Position numbers and translations under genes: made by a program
The notes under the pieces: model-generated
Database searches by the model: none
Seen by the model: only the letters and a program-made list of their open reading frames with translations
Told to the model about the DNA's origin: nothing
Assembly: GCA_023388315.1 (NCBI GenBank)
Contig: JAEWGM010000001.1
Coordinates: 1-64,000, forward strand
Length of the DNA: 64,000 nucleotides
Direction of reading: 5' to 3'
Origin: Bacteroidota bacterium
GTDB lineage: Bacteria > Bacteroidota > Bacteroidia > Bacteroidales > Dysgonomonadaceae
In this document: one piece after another, positions 25,212 through 34,421 of the stretch
Numbering within the stretch: the first letter of the stretch is position 1
How the letters are laid out: every line of letters starts with the position of its first letter

Positions 25212-27449
25212 TTACCATACCACAATTTCATCTGCAAACAGCCAGCCGCCTCGGTTTCCGTTCGACACCGCTTTCACGCGAATATAACGCGCCTCGTCGG
25301 TGCCTTTCCATTCAAAAGTCTGAAAGAGAGTACCTTCTTCGTCTTTGGATATGGTGTTTTCGATGGTGGAAATTTGGGTAAAGTTTGCTCCGTCTTCGGA
25401 TGCTTCAAAGGTAACCTGCTTAGGAAACCAAATCCAGGCGTTTCCGTTTTGAAGGAAATTCATGCGGATATTGGAAATGTTTTCCTTTTCACCTAAATCA
25501 ATAATCAACTCAACTTCAGGTAAATTGAATCCTTGCCAAAACCCATCACCGTGCGAAAGGCCGCCCGGCAAGCCGTTCACTAATGCTTTTTCGCCTCCGG
25601 CGGGATAGTATTGACTGAAAGGCGTGACGTAATTCACCGGCGCGCCAATGGCTTTGTGGTAGTCGATGCGGCGTCCAACCACGTCACCGATGGCTTTCCC
25701 ATCCCGAAACAATTGTGCTCTCAACAAGGCGGAATCTGTTACAGAAATGGGTTGTTCGTATAACGAAGCCTCTGCTCCGGGTTGTGAACCATCCGTGGTA
25801 TATCGAATTTCCACAGGATACAATTCAGAAGTTAAATCCACCAAAATGGCGTTGTTTGCGGTATCTTCGCGCAACGTGATAAAAGGCTCTTTGCTCAATG
25901 TGTAAGTGTTGTAGCCTTGTGCTTGTAAAACGGGAATGGCGTTGTTCACCCGTTTGCGAAAATTTTCCCACGATTTGTTTTCCGGCTGTGTCCAAGCCAC
26001 TTCGGCAAGCGCCAGCAAGCGTGGGTAAATCATAAACTCCATATGCGCTTCGGTAGCGATATATTCTGCCCACAAATTTGCCTGAACACCCCACACACGG
26101 CCGGTTTCATCAACCGACAAGCTATCGGGGACAGGGTTGTATGAATACACTTTTTCTACGGGGAGAAATCCACCGATGGCTTCCGGCAACTTGTCGGGTG
26201 TACCTTGATAAGAATCAAAATAGCAAAATTCACCCGGCGTCATAATTACCTTATGCCCATCGCGTACCGCGTCGATGCCAATTTTTTCGCCGCGCCACGC
26301 CATCACCACGGCGCTTTTGTCTAATCCGCCTTCGAGTATTTCATCCCAACCGATGAGTTTTCGCCCTTTGGAATGAAGAAATTTTTCGACGCGGCGAATC
26401 AGATAGCTTTGCAATTCTGCCTCGTTCTTCAATCCTTCTTGCTTAATGCGCGCTTGGCACTTCGGACAAACTTTCCAATGCTCTTTGCTGGCCTCATCGC
26501 CGCCAATGTGGATGTATTCCGAAGGAAAAATATCAATGACTTCTGAGAGTACGTTCTCCAAAAACTCAAACGTCTCCTCATTTCCAATGCAAAACTCGCT
26601 GCTGGTATAAGGTTTCTCTGTGCACGCCAAATGCGGATAAACGGCCAGCACCTCCTCCGAATGGCCCGGCATTTCAATTTCGGGGATTACCGTAATGTGC
26701 CTTTCGGCAGCGTAGCGCACCAACTCGCGCGCTTCATCTTGGGTGTAATATCCTCCGTAAGCGCCGGGCGTGCCCTCGGGGACATACTTGCGGCCCGAAT
26801 TCCACCAATCTTTCCACAGCGGCTCCATACGCCATGCAGCAATGCCGGTGAGTTCGGGGTATTTTTTAATTTCGAGCCTCCAGCCGGGGCCATCGGTTAA
26901 ATGCCAGTGAAAACGGTTGAGTTTCAGGCGCGCCATAATATCGATTTGCTTTTTCAAAAAATCCATCGAAAAGAAGTGACGCGATACATCCAAATGCAAA
27001 CCGCGATAGGCAAACCGCGGACTGTCGGTAATTTTTAGATAAGGAATTTTTGTGTTGTTTTCCGATAATTGAAGCAATGTATGCAAACCATAAAACAACC
27101 CCGTTTCACCTGAAGAAGAAACTACTACGCCATTTTTATTAACCTTAAGTTCATATCCTTCATCGGCATCTTCAATGAGCCGGAACTCCACTTTCACACC
27201 ATTTTCCGATAAAGGGAGATCGGTTGTGGCGAAGTAGTTTTTCAGGTTTTGAACGGTTTCATCATCAAAGGCATTTGTGGCAAAGGTGAATCCCGATTGT
27301 ATATCCAACGAGTCGGCACACACTTCAACAGAATTGGGTTTGGGAATTAATTGCAATGAATCTTCCGATTGTACGCTTGCGCGTGAATTGCACGAAACAA
27401 TTGCCAAGAAAATTGTTCCCAGCAAAAAATAAGTTGATAACCTATTCAT
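25212..27449 (-). CDS. Beta-N-acetylhexosaminidase (GH20) lipoprotein with C-terminal F5/8-type domain
   Basis: About 745 residues from the ATG at 27449 (a TTG two codons earlier is the alternative). Lipoprotein signal ending LAIVSC. GH20b domain about 30-140, then the catalytic barrel opening RYAFRGLHLDVSRHFF-like text and carrying the catalytic pair in HIGGDE (314-319; D318, E319). A chitobiase-like C-terminal piece and a discoidin/F5-8 type C domain (about 620-747, LIDLGEKENISNIRMNF) follow. Releases terminal GlcNAc/GalNAc from glycans, possibly including wall fragments. Confidence 0.94.
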   Translation of the reverse strand: MNRLSTYFLLGTIFLAIVSCNSRASVQSEDSLQLIPKPNSVEVCADSLDIQSGFTFATNAFDDETVQNLKNYFATTDLPLSENGVKVEFRLIEDADEGYELKVNKNGVVVSSSGETGLFYGLHTLLQLSENNTKIPYLKITDSPRFAYRGLHLDVSRHFFSMDFLKKQIDIMARLKLNRFHWHLTDGPGWRLEIKKYPELTGIAAWRMEPLWKDWWNSGRKYVPEGTPGAYGGYYTQDEARELVRYAAERHITVIPEIEMPGHSEEVLAVYPHLACTEKPYTSSEFCIGNEETFEFLENVLSEVIDIFPSEYIHIGGDEASKEHWKVCPKCQARIKQEGLKNEAELQSYLIRRVEKFLHSKGRKLIGWDEILEGGLDKSAVVMAWRGEKIGIDAVRDGHKVIMTPGEFCYFDSYQGTPDKLPEAIGGFLPVEKVYSYNPVPDSLSVDETGRVWGVQANLWAEYIATEAHMEFMIYPRLLALAEVAWTQPENKSWENFRKRVNNAIPVLQAQGYNTYTLSKEPFITLREDTANNAILVDLTSELYPVEIRYTTDGSQPGAEASLYEQPISVTDSALLRAQLFRDGKAIGDVVGRRIDYHKAIGAPVNYVTPFSQYYPAGGEKALVNGLPGGLSHGDGFWQGFNLPEVELIIDLGEKENISNIRMNFLQNGNAWIWFPKQVTFEASEDGANFTQISTIENTISKDEEGTLFQTFEWKGTDEARYIRVKAVSNGNRGGWLFADEIVVW

Positions 27450-27456
27450 AAACAAA

Positions 27457-28884
27457 TTAGTATTTTATATTTTTAAACAACACCCGATTCTCGCGCGCTT
27501 CATTCAATCGTCTTAAAATGTTTTCGCGCCCGAGTTTTGAAAAGTCGGAATTTTCGTTCCCGGTAATCAAATTGAGCAACTCGCGCAATTCGTCATCGGA
27601 AAACTCTTCCATTATTTTATCGAATGGTTCTTTGACTCCAATCTCAAACCGGATAAACGCCAAACGCGATTTAACGGTGGGAAAATCGGGCGCAATTTCA
27701 TACAGTTCCTCCAAATACTCGGCGGCTTTTTCATATTTCTCCTGCGCCACATTAATGTTGGCCAAGCGGTCTAAAATATCTTCGTTACCTTCGGAAATAA
27801 GCGCCGCTTTCATATATGCCGCTTCGGAACGGACAAAATCGCCATCATAAAACGCCAACTCCCCTTCCAACATATAGTAGTCGAGGGAATCTTTTTCGTC
27901 GTCAGGAATTTGGTGGAAAAGCTCTTTGGCTTTCGCCAGTTCTTCTTTATTGATGTAAACAAACGCCCGTTTTGCCAGAATATTTTTCGGGCCGAAGATT
28001 TCTTCTTTTTTATCGATGATTTTCATCATCTCGTCATATTCTTCCATCGCCTCGTAAGCTTCAAGAAGGGAGTCGTAGAGCGATTCGTCGTTGGGCGCCT
28101 CTTGCAGGCATTGCTCAAAAATGCGGATTGCTTCCTCCACGTTATCGTTTAGATAAAGCGATAATGCTTTCATTTTCAGCACCGGAATATCGTTATCGTT
28201 GATGGTGAGCGCGAAATCGAACGAGTCGATGGCTTTGTCATATTCACCGTTCATGGAATACAATTTGCCGATGTTTACCCATCCGTCAAACGAGTAAGGA
28301 TCGATGTCGAGCAAGCGGTTATTGAGTTCAATGGCGCGGCTGAAATTGCCTTTCATTTCGTAAGCATACGCCAAGTCGATAAGCACATCGGGGTTGGCAT
28401 CATCAATTTTCATGCTTTCTTCCAGAAAATGGATAGCGTAATCAAACATGTCCACATCATTGAGCAGAAAGCCGGTTTCGATGATGAAAATGTACAGATC
28501 GTCCTCCGGTAAATCCTCATCCAGCGTTTGCTTGATGATTTTATCCGCCTCGGGGAATCGGTTTAAATGCAACAAACTTTCTATTCTGATCAACGGCACG
28601 TCAATGTCACCGTCATCGGGAATTTGTTTGATGTATTCCAGCGCCTGTGTGTATTGCTCCGAAAAGACAAGCGTTTTGGCTTTCAACACCATCAAATGTG
28701 GGCTCCCGGGATGCATTTTCAACCCTTCGGTGATGAGCACATGGGCTTCTTCGTTGTCGCCATGCATATTGTAGTACTCGGCTAAAACGGCGAACTCGTC
28801 GGCATCGAAATAAATATGTTTGCCAAGCGCGCGCATTTGCTCGTACTTTTCTACTAAATCGGTTATGTTGAAGTCTTCGTTCAT
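27457..28884 (-). CDS. TPR-repeat protein, cytoplasmic
   Basis: About 475 residues starting at the ATG at 28884 (MNEDFNITDLVEKYEQM). No signal peptide. Tetratricopeptide repeats fill most of the length (for example AYEMKGNFSRAIELNNRLLDIDP, LYSMNGEYDKAIDSFDFALTI), and the protein is acidic. The frame runs upstream to 28938 through a palindromic repeat; that part is rejected. Partners unknown. It precedes the GH20 gene by 7 bases. Confidence 0.85.
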   Translation of the reverse strand: MNEDFNITDLVEKYEQMRALGKHIYFDADEFAVLAEYYNMHGDNEEAHVLITEGLKMHPGSPHLMVLKAKTLVFSEQYTQALEYIKQIPDDGDIDVPLIRIESLLHLNRFPEADKIIKQTLDEDLPEDDLYIFIIETGFLLNDVDMFDYAIHFLEESMKIDDANPDVLIDLAYAYEMKGNFSRAIELNNRLLDIDPYSFDGWVNIGKLYSMNGEYDKAIDSFDFALTINDNDIPVLKMKALSLYLNDNVEEAIRIFEQCLQEAPNDESLYDSLLEAYEAMEEYDEMMKIIDKKEEIFGPKNILAKRAFVYINKEELAKAKELFHQIPDDEKDSLDYYMLEGELAFYDGDFVRSEAAYMKAALISEGNEDILDRLANINVAQEKYEKAAEYLEELYEIAPDFPTVKSRLAFIRFEIGVKEPFDKIMEEFSDDELRELLNLITGNENSDFSKLGRENILRRLNEARENRVLFKNIKY

Positions 28885-28923
28885 TTTTTTTCTGCGTTGA
28901 GCTCTGGGCCCTGGGCGTGGGGT

Positions 28924-28951
28924 GTAGAGACGTTGCATGCAACGTCTCTAC
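28924..28951. repeat. 28-bp perfect palindrome containing the glnS stop codon
   Basis: Half-site GTAGAGACGTTGCA followed by its exact reverse complement. The distal GTCTCTAC end includes the TAG stop of glnS (28948-28950, minus strand). It could fold as a terminator-like hairpin but has no T-tract. The GTAGAGACG end is shared with the repeat at 13838-13901. Confidence 0.9.
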
Positions 28952-30645
28952 TTGTGTTTCTTCCACGAATCCCTCAGCGCCACCGTGCGGTTAAACACCA
29001 GGTGCTCGGGTGTGGAATCTTTATCTACATTAAAATACCCGATGCGTTGAAACTGAAAACTATCCAACGGTTTGGCATCGGCTAAATATTCTTCTACTTT
29101 ACAATTTTTCTTCACGATTAGCGAATCGGGATTCAACAGTTCGCGGAAATCTTTCTCTTTTTCGCCTGCGGGGTCTTCCACCATAAACAAGCGGTCGTAA
29201 AGGCGCACTTCGGCATCAATGGCGTGTGCAGCCGATACCCAGTGAATGGTGCCTTTCACCTTGCGGTTTGAATCGGGCATTCCGCTCTTTGTCAGCGGGT
29301 CATACTCGGCGTACACTTCGGTAACGTTGCCCTTGTCGTCTTTTTTGCAGCCCGTACATTTCACGATGTAGCCATTTTTCAGGCGCACCTCATTGCCCGG
29401 CGTGAGGCGGAAATATTTTCGGGGCGCGTCTTCCATAAAGTCATCGCGTTCAATCCATAGTTCACGCGAAAATTTCACTTTGCGGGTTCCCATCGATTCA
29501 TCTTCGGGATTATTGATGGCTTCCATTTCCTCTACTTGCCCTTCGGGGTAGTTGGTGAGGATAAGTTTTATGGGGTCTATCACGCCCGATACGCGCACGG
29601 CTTTTTTGTTGAGGTCTTCGCGCACGGCAAATTCCAGCAACGACACATCAATCATTCCATCGTATTTGGTGTAGCCGATACTGTCCACAAAATTGCGGAT
29701 GGATTCGGGCGTGTAACCGCGACGGCGCAACCCCACGAGTGTGGGCATGCGTGGGTCGTCCCATCCCGAAACGAGTTTTTCCTGCACCAGTTGCAGCAGT
29801 TTTCGCTTGCTCATCATCGTGTAAGTGAGGTTCAAACGATTAAATTCGTACTGGCGTGGACGATAATCGCTGTCCATCAATTGATCGATAAACCAATCGT
29901 AAAGTGGACGATGCACTTCAAATTCCAACGTGCAAATGGAGTGTGTTACACCTTCGAAATAATCGGATTGCCCGTGCGCGAAATCGTACATCGGATAGGC
30001 TTTCCACTTGGTTCCGGTGCGGTGGTGCGGAATGTGGATGACGCGGTAGATAATGGGGTCGCGGAAGTGCATATTGGACGCCGCCATATCGATTTTTGCG
30101 CGCAAAACCATTTTTCCTTCGGGAATTTCGCCGCTGTTCATTTTGTGAAACAGGTCGAGTGATTCCTGAACGGGACGATCGCGATATGGGCTGTGCGTGC
30201 CGGGAACGGTGGGCGTTCCTTTTTGTCGCGCGATTTCCTCTGCCGATTGTTCGTCAACATATGCCTTGCCTTCTTTAATCAGTTGCACGGCAAAATCCCA
30301 CAACTGTTGGAAATAGTCCGACGCGTAATACACATTTTCCCAATGAAAGCCCAGCCATTCAATGTCTTCCATAATGGCATCCACATATTCTACGTCTTCT
30401 TTCACGGGATTTGTGTCATCGAACCGAAGGTTACACGTACCGCCGTATTTTTGCGCGATACCAAAGTCGATGCACACCGCTTTTGCGTGTCCGATGTGCA
30501 GGTAACCGTTGGGTTCGGGCGGGAATCGCGTTTGTACGCGTCCGTCGTTTTTGCCTTCTTTTACATCCTTTTCTACAATTTGCTCGATGAAATTGAGACT
30601 TTTTTTGTTCTCTTCGTTGTTGGGGATTTCTTTATTTTGTTCCAT
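28948..30645 (-). CDS. glnS: Glutaminyl-tRNA synthetase
   Basis: 565 residues, class I synthetase. Motifs are RFPPEPNGYLHIGHAKAV (HIGH at 50-53) and MSKRK (278-282) in place of KMSKS, with the GlnRS anticodon-binding beta barrels after it (RKYFRLTPGNEVRLKNGYIVKCTGC). Charges tRNA-Gln directly. The stop codon lies within a palindromic repeat; the C-terminus nevertheless ends as expected (RTVALRDSWKKHK). Confidence 0.97.
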   Translation of the reverse strand: MEQNKEIPNNEENKKSLNFIEQIVEKDVKEGKNDGRVQTRFPPEPNGYLHIGHAKAVCIDFGIAQKYGGTCNLRFDDTNPVKEDVEYVDAIMEDIEWLGFHWENVYYASDYFQQLWDFAVQLIKEGKAYVDEQSAEEIARQKGTPTVPGTHSPYRDRPVQESLDLFHKMNSGEIPEGKMVLRAKIDMAASNMHFRDPIIYRVIHIPHHRTGTKWKAYPMYDFAHGQSDYFEGVTHSICTLEFEVHRPLYDWFIDQLMDSDYRPRQYEFNRLNLTYTMMSKRKLLQLVQEKLVSGWDDPRMPTLVGLRRRGYTPESIRNFVDSIGYTKYDGMIDVSLLEFAVREDLNKKAVRVSGVIDPIKLILTNYPEGQVEEMEAINNPEDESMGTRKVKFSRELWIERDDFMEDAPRKYFRLTPGNEVRLKNGYIVKCTGCKKDDKGNVTEVYAEYDPLTKSGMPDSNRKVKGTIHWVSAAHAIDAEVRLYDRLFMVEDPAGEKEKDFRELLNPDSLIVKKNCKVEEYLADAKPLDSFQFQRIGYFNVDKDSTPEHLVFNRTVALRDSWKKHK

Positions 30646-30694
30646 TTTTTATATAGTTTTGCCGCTTTACTGTTGCCGCCAGATAATGGATTTT

Positions 30695-31027
30695 TTATTT
30701 TGCTAAATTTATTATTTCTTTTTTCAATTTGGGTAGATGACGCACAATCACACCCCAAATTATCTCATTGTCAATTTTATCGTAACTATGAATAACACGA
30801 TTTCTTAACGCTATAATTTGTCTTTTACTCGAAATTGGTATATCAGGATTCAATTTATCCAGTTTATTCATAGCTTCGCCAATTATTTCAAATTCACGCT
30901 CTACTGCACGCCGAAGCATTTTATTTTTAAGATAAAGATTGAAGTCTCTATTTTCACCTAAATAAGACTCGATGGAAAGAACCGCTTCCTTTATATCCGT
31001 TAAATATTTCTGTATCAAATCATCCAT
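30695..31027 (-). CDS. hepT: HepT-like HEPN toxin (DUF86)
   Basis: 110 residues from the ATG at 31027; the frame opens at 31048. All-helical HEPN protein with the RNase motif RNRVIHSY (R75...H80, Y82). In HepT/MntA systems the HEPN protein is the RNase toxin and is silenced by AMP-ylation of this Tyr. Its start overlaps the end of the nucleotidyltransferase gene by 8 bases, the usual coupled arrangement. Confidence 0.88.
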   Translation of the reverse strand: MDDLIQKYLTDIKEAVLSIESYLGENRDFNLYLKNKMLRRAVEREFEIIGEAMNKLDKLNPDIPISSKRQIIALRNRVIHSYDKIDNEIIWGVIVRHLPKLKKEIINLAK

Positions 31028-31322
31028 ACAATTGAATTTTTGATTCATTTACCGATTTTATGAAGTAGGGATTAGATAGTGAGTTTTCCGTAACTAAATC
31101 TACCGAACGTTGAAAAACCTCTTCCATTTTCTCCGCCATATCAAAATAATTATCGGCGTATTCACCATAATCCATCGGATGAAACGAAACAAGCAAATCT
31201 ATATCGCTTAACTCCGTAAACTTGTCAGAACATACAGAGCCAAAGGCAAAAAGCGATTTCACATTATGCGTTTTGCAAGCCGCCTCAATTTGTTTTAAAT
31301 TATTTTGTAAAATTGCATTCAT
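31020..31322 (-). CDS. mntA: MntA-like minimal nucleotidyltransferase antitoxin
   Basis: 100 residues. Pol-beta-type nucleotidyltransferase core with GS(10)DxD: FAFGSVCSDKFTELSDIDLLV (G28, S29, D40, D42). Expected to AMP-ylate the adjoining HepT-like protein. Translationally coupled to it. Part of a short accessory stretch with the KilA-N gene between glnS and tsaD. Confidence 0.88.
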   Translation of the reverse strand: MNAILQNNLKQIEAACKTHNVKSLFAFGSVCSDKFTELSDIDLLVSFHPMDYGEYADNYFDMAEKMEEVFQRSVDLVTENSLSNPYFIKSVNESKIQLYG

Positions 31323-31423
31323 TACTGAGTTCTTGCTGTATTATTGTGAATATTTTCAATCAGTTTTTTTCGTTTAATTGCTATTATATTCATTATTGTT
31401 GCTACTATTTGAGAATCAATTTT

Positions 31424-32224
31424 CTATTTTATCAATTTCCTGGTTTCCACTTCTTGCAGTACTCCTATTTGCTGAATAGCAATTTTGTTGAGTTTTATCA
31501 ATCGCTCTTGCTGCGGCATATTTTCGTTGATAAAAACCGCGTTCAAATTTTCCATATTGGACAAGCAAATCAATTCGTTGATAGAAGCGTAATCTCTGAT
31601 ATTTCCTTTCAAATCGGGATTTTCATCGCGCCACTGTTTCGCTGTTTTTCCGAATAAAGCCATATTCAACACATCGGCTTCCGAAGCATAAACAATGGAT
31701 GTTTGTTGTGGCGTAAGCTCTTCGGGAATCAAATTTTGTTTGATTGCATCGGTATGTATGCGGTAATTGATTTTTGCCAATTCGCGCTTTGCCGACCAAC
31801 CAATCTGCTTTTGCTCCTCTTCTTTGAGACGCTGGAATTCTTTGACGATATATATCTTAAACTCCGGACTAATCCACATTGCAAACTCAAAAGCAATATC
31901 CTTATGAGCATAAGTGCCCCCATAACGACCCGTTTTTGCTTGCAATCCAATAATATTTGTTCGCTCCTTAAGTTCTTTCACACTAACTTTAAAACTGTTT
32001 AATCCCGCATTGCTTTTAATTATGGCGAATTCGCCATAATTAAAATCGGGATTGTACACTTTTTCCCAAATTCCAATAAATTCTAAGGTGTTGCGATTAC
32101 GAAGCCAGTCTGTAACAAAAAAATCTCCGTCTTTAGCCCGAATCATATCTGAAATACAGATATAATCTTCATTATCTATTTGAAGGACGCTAACTTCTGT
32201 GTCTTTTACTTTTATTTTTGCCAT
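31424..32224 (-). CDS. KilA-N domain protein
   Basis: 266 residues from the ATG at 32224. N-terminal KilA-N DNA-binding domain (ICISDMIRAKDGDFFVTDWLRNRNTLEFIGIWEKVYNPDFNYGEF...GRYGGTYAHKDIAFEFAMWISPEFKIYIVKEFQRLK), then a helical C-terminal part typical of stand-alone bacterial KilA-N proteins. The domain is common in phages and in mobile or defence-type loci; here no phage gene accompanies it. Function unknown; next to the HepT/MntA pair. Confidence 0.88.
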   Translation of the reverse strand: MAKIKVKDTEVSVLQIDNEDYICISDMIRAKDGDFFVTDWLRNRNTLEFIGIWEKVYNPDFNYGEFAIIKSNAGLNSFKVSVKELKERTNIIGLQAKTGRYGGTYAHKDIAFEFAMWISPEFKIYIVKEFQRLKEEEQKQIGWSAKRELAKINYRIHTDAIKQNLIPEELTPQQTSIVYASEADVLNMALFGKTAKQWRDENPDLKGNIRDYASINELICLSNMENLNAVFINENMPQQERLIKLNKIAIQQIGVLQEVETRKLIK

Positions 32225-32259
32225 TCCTTTCAATTTAATTATGCATTCTTAATTCTGCA

Positions 32260-33282
32260 TTATCCATTGATCGACACCCTCGCATACGGTGCCACATCGT
32301 AGCCGCAAAATTCTTCTGCAAGGTACTTATAATATCCCGTAATGGCAACCATTGCCGCATTGTCGGTTGTGTAGGCGAATTTGGGAATATGAATTTTCCA
32401 GCCGTAACGCCGACTGTACTCTTCAAACGCCGTGCGCAAGCCTGAATTTGCCGATACGCCGCCTGCCACGGCAACTTCGCGTATTTTCAACTCCTTGGCG
32501 GCGCGATAGAGTTTATTCATCAGAATATCCACGATGGTTTTCTGCAACGAGGCGCAAAGATCCTCCTTATTTTTTTCGATAAAATCGGCATCGTTTTTCA
32601 GTTCATCCCGCAGAAAATAGAGAAACGATGTTTTCAGTCCGCTGAAACTATAATCGTATCCAGCAATATTGGGTTTGCTAAATTTAAATCTTTCGGCATT
32701 TCCCTGTTTCGCCAATTTGTCCACAATGGGCCCGCCGGGATAGCCCAAGCCCATCACTTTGGCGCATTTGTCGAACGCTTCGCCGGCGGCATCGTCGATG
32801 GTTTGGCCGATGATTTCCATTTCGGCGTGCGATTTCACCAAAATTATCTGCGAATTTCCTCCCGAAACCAACAGGCACAAAAACGGAAACGACGGCTGAT
32901 TTTCGTCATCAACATCTTCCTTGATAAAATGTGCCAAAACGTGTGCCTGCAAATGATTTACTTCAATCATCGGAATATTCAAGGCTGACGAAAATCCTTT
33001 GGCAAACGACGTTCCTACCAACAACGAGCCCAGCAATCCCGGCCCGCGAGTGAAAGCGATTGCCGAAAGTTCCGACTTATCGATTCCGGCTTGACGAAGC
33101 GCGTCGTGCACCACGGGAATAATGTTTTGCTGATGCGCGCGCGACGCCAACTCGGGTACAACGCCGCCATATCGCTCGTGCACTGCCTGCGAGGCAATAA
33201 CGTTTGACATTATCACACCATCGCGGATAACTGCCGCCGAAGTATCATCGCAAGAAGATTCTATGCCTAAAATTGTAATCAT
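32260..33282 (-). CDS. tsaD: tRNA N6-adenosine threonylcarbamoyltransferase TsaD
   Basis: 340 residues from the ATG at 33282 (ITILGIESSCDDTSAAVI is the family N-terminus). ASKHA-fold enzyme: metal ligands in NHLQAHVLAHF, VSGGNSQIILV, GYPGGPIVDKLAK, YDYSFSGLKTS, AVAGGVSANSGLR and TDNAAMVAITGYY. Makes t6A37 in ANN-decoding tRNAs with TsaB/C/E. The frame extends 14 residues upstream into repeat-like text and is not used. Confidence 0.97.
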   Translation of the reverse strand: MITILGIESSCDDTSAAVIRDGVIMSNVIASQAVHERYGGVVPELASRAHQQNIIPVVHDALRQAGIDKSELSAIAFTRGPGLLGSLLVGTSFAKGFSSALNIPMIEVNHLQAHVLAHFIKEDVDDENQPSFPFLCLLVSGGNSQIILVKSHAEMEIIGQTIDDAAGEAFDKCAKVMGLGYPGGPIVDKLAKQGNAERFKFSKPNIAGYDYSFSGLKTSFLYFLRDELKNDADFIEKNKEDLCASLQKTIVDILMNKLYRAAKELKIREVAVAGGVSANSGLRTAFEEYSRRYGWKIHIPKFAYTTDNAAMVAITGYYKYLAEEFCGYDVAPYARVSING

Positions 33283-33531
33283 TTGGTTCAATGGATATTG
33301 AATTGTTATTCGCTTGTAATTCAATGGTTATTCAATCGTTTTGTAGAATAAATCATCGGTGCGGAGAATAACAAATTAAGAGTGCAAAGATAATATAAAA
33401 AATCTTGGTGATTAAATGGATAAATTTAAAAACATCTAAGAAACAATGCATGAAAAAATTCAAAACAGTTTCTAAACAAATGCAGGAAGTTGTATGTTAT
33501 TATATTACAACTAATTTAAAAATGACAATCT

Positions 33532-33699
33532 ATGAAATCGTATCAATTTTTACTACTATCCTTGTTTTTAATCTTTTTTAGTTCGTGTGAAGTAATCGGT
33601 GGAATTTTTAAGGCAGGCGTTTGGGTTGGCGTGTTAATTGTAGCCGCCATCATTGCTTTAATTATTTGGCTTATAAGAAAATCTGCCGGTAGAAGATAA
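33532..33699 (+). CDS. Small lipoprotein with one transmembrane segment
   Basis: 55 residues, too short for most gene callers. MKSYQF then a hydrophobic stretch ending FFSSCE (lipobox, Cys about 19), a short GGIFKAG linker, a strong hydrophobic helix (VWVGVLIVAAIIALIIWLI) and a basic tail RKSAGRR. Followed 21 bases later by a convincing terminator, supporting a real transcript. Such tiny lipoproteins are common in Bacteroidetes; function unknown. The 250 bases upstream (33283-33531) hold nothing else recognisable. Confidence 0.7.
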   Translation: MKSYQFLLLSLFLIFFSSCEVIGGIFKAGVWVGVLIVAAIIALIIWLIRKSAGRR

Positions 33700-33720
33700 C
33701 ATATCAGCACTGTAAGAAAC

Positions 33721-33775
33721 AAGTCCCCTTCGGTTTTTGTGTTTAACAAACATAGGCCAAAGGGGATTTTTTATT
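33721..33775 (+). terminator. Rho-independent terminator of the small lipoprotein gene
   Basis: Stem AAGTCCCCTT / AAGGGGATTTT (one G-U pair) with a long loop, then a T-rich tract TTTTTTATTTTATT. Confidence 0.8.
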
Positions 33776-33825
33776 TTATTCCACATCAAAAACAAATCTC
33801 TAAGTTTTACCCAATGTGAATATAT

Positions 33826-34122
33826 TTAAATAAGAAAATCGTCAGGATTACGTCTATTATCCCAAAAAGCAATTATATGAATAATATTTTCGTCGATTTT
33901 ATACAGCAAAGCATAATACCGCATAATTTGCAATTTACGAACCTCTTTGTGTGAATCTATAACAACACCGATAGACGGATTTTGAATGATGAGATCCTCA
34001 ATTTTCTCCACAGCTTTCATCAACTTCAAAGAAAAATGATTCGATTGATTATTAGATATCCAATATTTCAAAGTGGATAAATAATCCTGCTCAGCGGTAT
34101 GTCCCCAAACTATTTTGTACAT
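33826..34122 (-). CDS. ParE/RelE-family toxin
   Basis: 98 residues. RelE/ParE fold: YKIVWGHTAEQDYLSTLKYWISN at the start, PSIGVVIDSHKEVRKLQIMRYYALLYKIDENIIHIIAFWDNRRNPDDF at the end. The C-terminal FWDNRRNP is typical of the ParE branch. The start overlaps the upstream antitoxin by 13 bases. Confidence 0.85.
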   Translation of the reverse strand: MYKIVWGHTAEQDYLSTLKYWISNNQSNHFSLKLMKAVEKIEDLIIQNPSIGVVIDSHKEVRKLQIMRYYALLYKIDENIIHIIAFWDNRRNPDDFLI

Positions 34123-34334
34123 ATTGCACGTGCTTTCTTGCGCACTTCACTATTAGCAACTACACGCCTTTCCTTACAATCTTTCAAGCCCATCTCAATA
34201 CGCTCTTTTTGCCAATCCGTCAAAATTTCATTATCAAAAGAACTACTACTGAAACGAATTTTCATTTCTTCTAAAAAAGCAGTAATCACATCGTGTTGCT
34301 TTTGTGTTTCGGGATAAATAATTATATTTTCCAT
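34110..34334 (-). CDS. Putative antitoxin of the ParE-type module
   Basis: 74 residues, first gene of the pair. The N-terminal part (ENIIIYPETQKQHDVITAFLEEMKIRF) resembles short antitoxins found before ParE-type toxins; the rest is helical and charged. No DNA-binding motif can be assigned with certainty. Identification rests mainly on the overlap with the toxin gene. Confidence 0.72.
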   Translation of the reverse strand: MENIIIYPETQKQHDVITAFLEEMKIRFSSSSFDNEILTDWQKERIEMGLKDCKERRVVANSEVRKKARAICTK

Positions 34335-34421
34335 CTTGTAACCATTTTATACTTTACAAAAGTAAGATTTTTCAAACCTAATTGCAACTGTTAAACCCAT
34401 AACTCACGTAGTTTTTAGCAA

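Noticed and set aside
31313..31657. 114-codon plus-strand frame
   Set aside because: Antisense to the KilA-N and MntA genes, Phe/Tyr-rich composition typical of AT-rich shadow frames.
31424..32224. Prophage marked by the KilA-N gene
   Set aside because: No integrase, capsid, tail, terminase or lysis gene nearby; stand-alone KilA-N genes are common in bacterial chromosomes.
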